This document shows positions 58,555 to 64,000 of a stretch of DNA of 64,000 nt, piece by piece. The DNA comes from Pezicula radicicola (lineage: Eukaryota; Ascomycota; Leotiomycetes; Helotiales; Dermateaceae), in NCBI GenBank assembly GCA_003008705.1, contig PDUO01000014.1, forward strand, positions 470,696 to 534,695, written 5' to 3'. Under the pieces are notes generated by a model, which had not been told where the DNA came from, searched no databases, and worked only from the letters and a program-made list of their open reading frames with translations. Numbering within the stretch: position 1 is the first letter of the stretch; each line of letters begins with the position of its first letter. The translations under genes were made by a program, and so were the position numbers.

Positions 58555-59323
58555 TTAGAGCTCCGACTTCCCCTCCTTCTTCGCAGCATCGTCAATGACC
58601 TTATCCTCAGGACTAAACTTCATACTAACACTGTTGACACAATGTCTCTCATCCGTAGGTGTAGGATATCCCTCTCCTTTAAAAACATGACCCAAATGAC
58701 CTCCGCAATTCGAACAGACAATCTCGGTACGCTCCATACCCAGACTGCTATCTGTATGTCTTGTTACTGCTCCTGGGATGTTGTCGAAGTATGCGGGCCA
58801 GCCGCATCCGGACTTGAATTTGTGGTTGGCTTTGTAAAGTGGTGCGTCGCAGCCTGCGCAGGTGTAGACACCTGTTTCTGGCATGTGTTTATCGTATTTG
58901 CCTGTGTAGGGAGCTTCTGTGCCTTGTTTGCGGAGGACTCGGAACTGTTCTGTATGGAGTTTATGTTAACCAAGATGAGCAGTGGTGGCGGGGTAAAAGA
59001 GATACAGCCGTACCCTTTGACAGAACAGCCTGCCATTCATCATCGGACTTTTGGACTGGGTAAGACATATTTGGCTTAGAGCTGGAGCTGAAGAAACTGG
59101 ATAGGAATGGGATTGAGGGCATTGACTTGAGAACAGTGCTTCTGGTCAGTGGTTGTAGCGATTTGTATTGCGTTGAAACACGGGCGCTGTAGTTGCTTAG
59201 GGTGTAAAATGTACGGATTATGGCGGGGAAGGTTGGAAAGCGCATGAAGTCTTTATAGGATTTCTGTGGGTTGGAAGAATGAATGTTTTGAGACGAAATT
59301 GTATCAGATATTGGAGGTTGCAT
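58555..59323 (-). CDS. msrB: Peptide methionine-R-sulfoxide reductase (MsrB)
   Basis: Two exons, 59323-59014 and 58949-58555, give up to 234 residues. The SelR/MsrB domain covers the last about 140: QFRVLRKQGTEAPYTGKY, two zinc CxxC pairs (CAGC and CSNC), GWPAYF, GGHLGHVF and the catalytic cysteine in ERHCVNSVSMKF. It reduces the R form of methionine sulfoxide in proteins using thioredoxin. Four in-frame ATGs could start it: 59323, 59245 (MRFPTFPAIIRTFYTLSNYSAR, a likely mitochondrial presequence), 59122 (MPSIPFLSS) and 59068 (MSYPVQK, the cytosolic core). Alternative starts could give mitochondrial and cytosolic forms, which is inference. Confidence 0.93.
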
Positions 59324-59836
59324 GCACTGAATGGAATCACATCTTCCAAATCATCGGAACGGAGTGGCTTCTGCCAATTGAATAATGCATTGCCACACTC
59401 TCTGATGCTGTCATCACTCAGGCCGATAAGACTTGGCTAAGCTTACACCCTTTATCGACTAGCGGAACTGCCTACGCTACGCTGGGCTGAAAAGGCAGCA
59501 CTCCTGGCTTAACATTTTAGCAACCTTGTTTCTTACAGATCCAACTTGAGCCATTGAACTGACTAAATAGTTGGGCTATTTAGGTTGAACTAATTGATGA
59601 GTCCGCTATCTCGCCTTTTATAATAGGGTGCGTTCGAGATCTTTACTTGGTTTAAGTAACTCAAAGTTCTTTGAGATCAAGTTGGTGCCGCTTTTTGTGG
59701 GATCTGTGAATCTGGAGCCTGAATAAGGACAAGCGCTTGTGGATTCAACTTGTCCACCGCGCCGCTTTCCACAAGTTACTGTACACATTTACAAACCCCG
59801 CCCATCCTCTTCCTCAATTCTGATCTCGACTTGACC
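59324..59836. promoter_or_regulatory. Divergent promoter between msrB and the ArfGAP gene
   Basis: 513 bp shared upstream region of two divergent genes. No element could be named. Confidence 0.45.
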
Positions 59837-61595
59837 ATGAGTCGCAGGGCACCAGATCCAGCAGCAGAGCGTGCTGCGCGCAACACACAAACGCTTAAGA
59901 GCCTTGTGAAATTGGAAGGGAACAAGACGTGTGCAGATTGCAAGAGGAATAAACGTGAGTCGCATGCATTGCCTACTGTTCTTTATGTTCCCTAGCTGAT
60001 ATACATAATTTGTAGACCCAAGATGGGCAAGTTGGAATTTAGGCATATTCATCTGCATAAGGTGCTCCGGCATACATCGTGGGATGGGGACACATATTAG
60101 CAGAGTGAAATCGGTTGATCTTGACGCATGGACAGACGAGCAACTACAGAGCGTACTGAAATGGGGCAATTCAAGGGCTAACAAGTATTGGGAGGCAAAG
60201 TTGGCGCCGGGACATGTTCCTTCGGAGGCAAAGATCGAGAACTTCATTAGAACGAAGTACGAATCGAAGAGATGGGTAATGGAAGGTCCAATACCAGATC
60301 CGTCGACCCTTGATGCCGAGGGAGATGATGATATACCACTCAACCTGGTGAAAGAGAAGCATAACATCGAGCGCTCGACATCGCAGAAGGCTATGGGTTC
60401 CGGTCCTTCGCAGGCCAGGCGAGCACCACAACAAGACCTCTTTGCGGATGATAGTGCGCCAGCACCAAGACCAAACACGACCACACCAGTTGCTAGAGTT
60501 GCTCCAAAGGCTGAGGCTGCACCACCGAAGCAAACCAAGCCAGCAGACTCCCTCTTGGGTCTTGATTTCTTTGGCACTGAAGCTCCTGCTCCAAGCCGCC
60601 CCGCCAGTGCAACACCATCTTCAGGGGCACAATCACGGCCTGATTTGAAACAATCAATTTTGTCACTCTACGCATCCGCTCCTCGGCCTCAACCTCAGCA
60701 ACAGCCATCTCATGCGCATTCGGGCTCATTCGGTGGCATGCAGTCCCCCACTTTCCCTCAGCAACCTCAACAACCTCAACCACAGTCGTCCTTTGGGGGA
60801 ATGAATGATGCTTTTGGCAGTTTGAGCTTCTCCAATCCCAGCTCTCCGCCGGCTCAGTCCAAACCATCTGCATTCTCCAATCTTGGTAATCTCAGCAGCA
60901 ACCGGACGACCCCTTCGATCACTTCGCCACCTCTCAGCGGAGGCGGTTTCTTTGATTCAAAGCCAGCTCAAAAGTCTGCTCCAGCTCCACCGCAACCTTC
61001 TCGGGCATTCAGCTCTTCTAGTGGGTTTGGTGACTTTGACTCCGCGCCTGGAGTCACTCCACTTGCTACTACTTCAGCTAGTTCCGGATTGGGTGATCTC
61101 TTTGACTTTGGAGCACCAGCACCTCAACCCACAGCACCTAAGCAGGCAGTTACTTCCCCAGGCATCCAACAGTCGTCTGTTTTTAACCTATCTACACCTC
61201 AAATAACGTCTCAGCCAAAACCAGCTCCAGCACCAGTAGCTGCTTCAACCGCAGGCTGGGGATCTAATGCTGATGCCTGGGGTTCTAACGATGCATGGAG
61301 TACACCAGCACAGACTAGTCCTACAGTCAACAAACCCCTGCCGCCAGTACAAAGCAGTAGTGGTGATTTTGGATGGGGCTCTAGTTCAGGAGGGTTATCA
61401 AACCAAAGTATTGTCCCAGGTGGTGCAGGCGGATTTAGTACAACTAGTACGGTAGCGCCAAAGGTCAGTGCTGATGAAGATTTTGGAGGATGGAGCAGTG
61501 CTGCGCCGGTCACACCTGCTGCTAGTTCCGGAACTACCAAGCCAGCTCCGGGCTTTGCGGCGAGTGAGGATTTGTTTTCAAATGTCTGGCAGTAA
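59837..61595 (+). CDS. age2: ArfGAP, Age2/SMAP type
   Basis: Two exons, 59837-59954 and 60016-61595, give 565 residues. The ArfGAP domain fills about residues 15-135. Its zinc finger (CADC ... CIRC, with the first pair in exon 1 and the second in exon 2) is followed by the catalytic arginine in SGIHRGMGTHISRVKSVDLD. The protein stimulates GTP hydrolysis on Arf1 at the trans-Golgi and endosomes. The long tail is Pro/Ser/Gln-rich with repeated short acidic-hydrophobic motifs (QDLFADD, LGDLFDFG, SEDLFSNVW) that look like clathrin or adaptor-binding sites. Yeast Age2 and human SMAP proteins share this layout. A cluster of trafficking genes (this, the SNARE and the Ysc84-like protein) occupies the right end of the window. 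Confidence 0.94.
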
Positions 61596-62529
61596 ACGGG
61601 AGGTTGGGTCTTAACGAGGGATGACGGATGATGGATACACAAAATTAGATGACTACATTGAGCCATAGTTGGGCTTTGAAAGTCTGCCTCCTCTGACCGA
61701 GATGTACTTCTCAAAGTATATCAAGGAAAGCAATGAATATATTAGGACGTACATTGATCGAGTGCTTGTGAATATTGAGTGAACTTATTCTCAACTTTTG
61801 TATTCCTTGTAGAGTGAACCCTTTTATAGCATATAAGAGCTACTCCGAGATTGAGTTACTGTGGAGATCAAGTTATCTTGATTGGGCTTGATTCTGACGT
61901 CTTCTAGATCACGAAGGCCAATTCATTCGAGAACCTTAAGCCGAAAGTACAGAAAGTAATAACCAAAAAACCCTAGATATTATAGACTGGGCTCAAAAAT
62001 TATGTACCGTGTCAATTGCTTCTTAAATTTGAGAGATCATTTTGAGTAGCTCGCTCGATTTGGGTAACCTATTTACTTATTTGGAGAAACGTAATTGTTT
62101 TAACTAACTCACTTAATATAAAGCCCAATTGAAAATGATCACTCCAAAAGCAATTTTTACGGTATTCCATAATTTGCAGACGTTATCCCGTATTGTCACT
62201 TGTCCCTATTCACAGCCCCTATGCTTGCCTTACGAAACCCACCTTAAAGACTGAGGACAACTCGGCGTACACCTGTTAGCAATCGAACTCTGTCACTGAA
62301 ACCAGATTGAAGGCTTAGAATATACATATAATCGAGATCCAGCGACACCAACCAAAATACGCAATCAATCCCCAACGCCTTTGCTATGCAAAACTCCACT
62401 CCCGGTATCTATCTCCCATAAAGTACACTCTGCCTAGACAGGGCTCTTTTGTCAATTCCATGCCGTTCGTTGCACCCTCATTCCGTCTTTCTGCCCATAT
62501 CATTCTCTTCGTTATGTCCAGCGCCAGAA
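61596..62529. other. Spacer between convergent genes
   Basis: 3' flanks of the ArfGAP and the SNARE. AT-rich in the middle, no supported ORF or repeat. Confidence 0.6.
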
Positions 62530-62928
62530 TCAGAAGATTCTCAAAAGCAGTCCCCAGATAAACCACAGCAGAATCACACCGCCACTAATCAGCCCCGCCA
62601 ACTTGAATATGGCAACTTTATTCCCACTCGCCGCCATCCTTCCCAATCGCCCCGCGGATCCTTTCAGGCTAGTTGACATGCTGGAGAAGGTGTCAGACTA
62701 CAAGCCTCGGCTGTCAGCATTTCCTTTCTTCCTTTCTCCAAGGCGGACTTGTCCAAGGGCAAACTCAGGCATTCAGGGAGCAGAGGCACATACAGTACTA
62801 TCTATGATATCTTGCGATCTCGCATTATCGTATATGTCAACCGTGACACCACGGAGAGCGGTGACCTTTGCAGAGAGTTCCGAGAGCCGGTTGTTGTTCT
62901 GGCGTTCGCGCTCATAGGCGTCTGACAT
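62530..62928 (-). CDS. sft1: Golgi SNARE of the Sft1/Bet1 type
   Basis: Two exons, 62928-62794 and 62697-62530, joined in phase 0, give 100 residues. The SNARE motif runs over residues 8-70, with heptads such as LSELSAKVTALRGVTVDIYD and SDTFSSMSTSLKGSAGRL. A basic stretch follows and a C-terminal transmembrane anchor (KLAGLISGGVILLWFIWGLLLRIF). The SLKGSAGRLGRM segment and the small size match Sft1/Bet1 Qc-SNAREs, which drive retrograde fusion at the Golgi. The 96-nt intron has full-length competing frames, so an ORF scan sees only short unrelated fragments here. An extra short 5' exon cannot be excluded because some relatives have a few more N-terminal residues. Confidence 0.82.
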
Positions 62929-63633
62929 CTTTGCTGCTCTCGATTCTTGATCAGAAATACTCTGCTCGTCCGCGCGATTCTTTTGCTAGTATGTACGGTG
63001 AGTGAGGGTAGGCAGTGTGCGTTGTGAGCGTGCGACAGGAGGGAGAGACGTGTATGGGATTATTTGGTTGATACTTCGTACCAGATTCGGTGTTTCGAGA
63101 TCGCTCGGATGCGGTCTTTGTTCGGGGGCCCCTGGAGGCGGGGGAAATCGAATAACTTTAAGGCTCGATCAGCGCGTATTGAGTTCGTGGGGTGCAGTGG
63201 CAATAATGGTTGTGTAGGTGTGTAGAAACTAGTTTGCAGCGTTTAGGGAGTGAGTGACTGGTTGTGGTTGAAGAGTGCCTGTTGTTGCTTGCGTGGATCT
63301 TCCGGCAGTGCACAGTTCAGCCTTCAGCCACTCCAATGCTCGGCACTACATCATCAGACTGCATTGATCTAACTTCCTTACAATTTCATCAGCATCACAA
63401 CATTGGGCTCTCACCTTTGTCACATTTGCTCTTGCAGACTCATAGCTAATACTCTGAAGATACTCGTGCACAAGCGAATAGGCACTTTTCAATAGCTGAA
63501 CTCCGCAGCTTCTCTTCGTTGTATTCTCAGAGAGTCTTTAGAGCTTAGCTACCCCACTACCATTTAGGCGCAAAGTCCGGCGCATCCTTAAGAACACGAT
63601 CACACCTTTCTACAGAACCTCAACTCCTTCAAA
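62929..63633. promoter_or_regulatory. Divergent promoter between sft1 and the Ysc84-like gene
   Basis: About 700 bp shared upstream region. ORFs here are short and unconserved. No defined motif. Confidence 0.45.
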
Positions 63634-64000
63634 ATGCCTTTGGGTATACACAATCCGCTTCCCTCGTCTGTGGCGTGTAAGGAACCTTCAATCTCTCCCC
63701 CATCAGCTTCATTACGGCGCAGTGGATGACTGACCCCTCCAACAGCAGAATGCAAAAAGTGCGGGCAGATCTTAGCATCTTTCGTTGACCCACGGCAAGC
63801 TTTTGGTCCTGACAAAATTATTCCTCCATCTATTCTTGCAAATGCGAAGGTGAGTTCTCCTTTGTCCGGTGCAAAGCTGTCTTTACAATGAGGCATTATT
63901 GTCCTGTAAGGCGTTCACTAAGCGGAAGAATAGGGCCTTGCAATTCTCACTGTCCTCAAGGCCGGATTCCTCGGTTCAGGCAGATATGGGAATGGACTTG
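63634..64000 (+). CDS. Ysc84/SH3YL1-type actin-binding protein, 5' part (runs off the window)
   Basis: Three exons are visible, 63634-63676, 63746-63849 and 63934 to the edge, with frame kept across both junctions. The encoded start (MPLGIHNPLPSS, then SECKKCGQILASFVDP, FGPDKIIPPSILANAKG, LAILTVLKAGFLGSGRYGNGL) is the highly conserved beginning of the Ysc84/SH3YL1 (SYLF) domain. That domain binds phosphoinositides and actin and works at cortical endocytic patches. In most fungi an SH3 domain lies at the C-terminus, which would be beyond the window. Confidence is high for the family. The gene is truncated only by the window edge. Confidence 0.9.

Overview
This window is nuclear DNA of a filamentous ascomycete. 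The genes have many short introns (mostly 45 to 130 nt, GT...AG, often with a CTAAC or CTAAT branch site), and the proteins are fungal types: Zn2Cys6 regulator, GH131 glucanase, Kre9-like GPI protein, Kex2-type propeptide and HDEL-tagged BiP. Moderate GC content, AT-rich deserts and a TpA-rich, apparently RIP-mutated retrotransposon relic suggest a leotiomycete such as the Sclerotiniaceae (Botrytis/Sclerotinia/Monilinia). That placement is an inference and was not tested by any search.

Region 1 (about 1 to 22000) is gene-poor and accessory-like. It holds a six-exon FAD monooxygenase, a secreted calcineurin-like phosphoesterase with three micro-exons, a broken TNT 1-94-like beta-barrel gene, a secreted GH131 beta-glucanase, a short LTR-retrotransposon relic with both LTRs and a primer-binding site, two small cysteine-rich secreted proteins whose genes are hidden by introns, and a 285-residue secreted protein with a probable Kex2 site. 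Five of the six intact genes here encode secreted proteins.

Region 2 (about 22000 to 37800) is mostly housekeeping: BiP/Kar2, a Zn2Cys6 regulator, a Doa4/USP8-like ubiquitin protease with a rhodanese domain, the ESCRT-0 subunit Vps27 transcribed divergently from that protease, and a MYND zinc-finger protein. The protease and Vps27 act in the same process, sorting of ubiquitinated membrane proteins into multivesicular bodies.

Region 3 (about 37800 to 56400) has long intergenic stretches around a Kre9-like GPI protein, the ribosome-rescue GTPase Hbs1, a cytochrome P450, and an atypical RING-like protein. It also has a perfect 44-bp inverted repeat that looks like a small foldback element.

Region 4 (about 56400 to 64000) holds a mitochondrial-type short-chain dehydrogenase, methionine-R-sulfoxide reductase, an Age2/SMAP-type ArfGAP, a Sft1/Bet1-type SNARE, and the first three exons of a Ysc84/SH3YL1-type actin-binding protein that runs off the right edge. 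Four of the 19 protein-coding genes (two cysteine-rich secreted proteins, the SNARE and the Ysc84-like gene) only become visible when introns are assembled by hand. No CRISPR, rRNA or convincing tRNA was seen. No single new multi-gene system stands out; the most notable items are the micro-exons, the hidden secreted cysteine-rich genes beside transposon debris, and the perfect hairpin.
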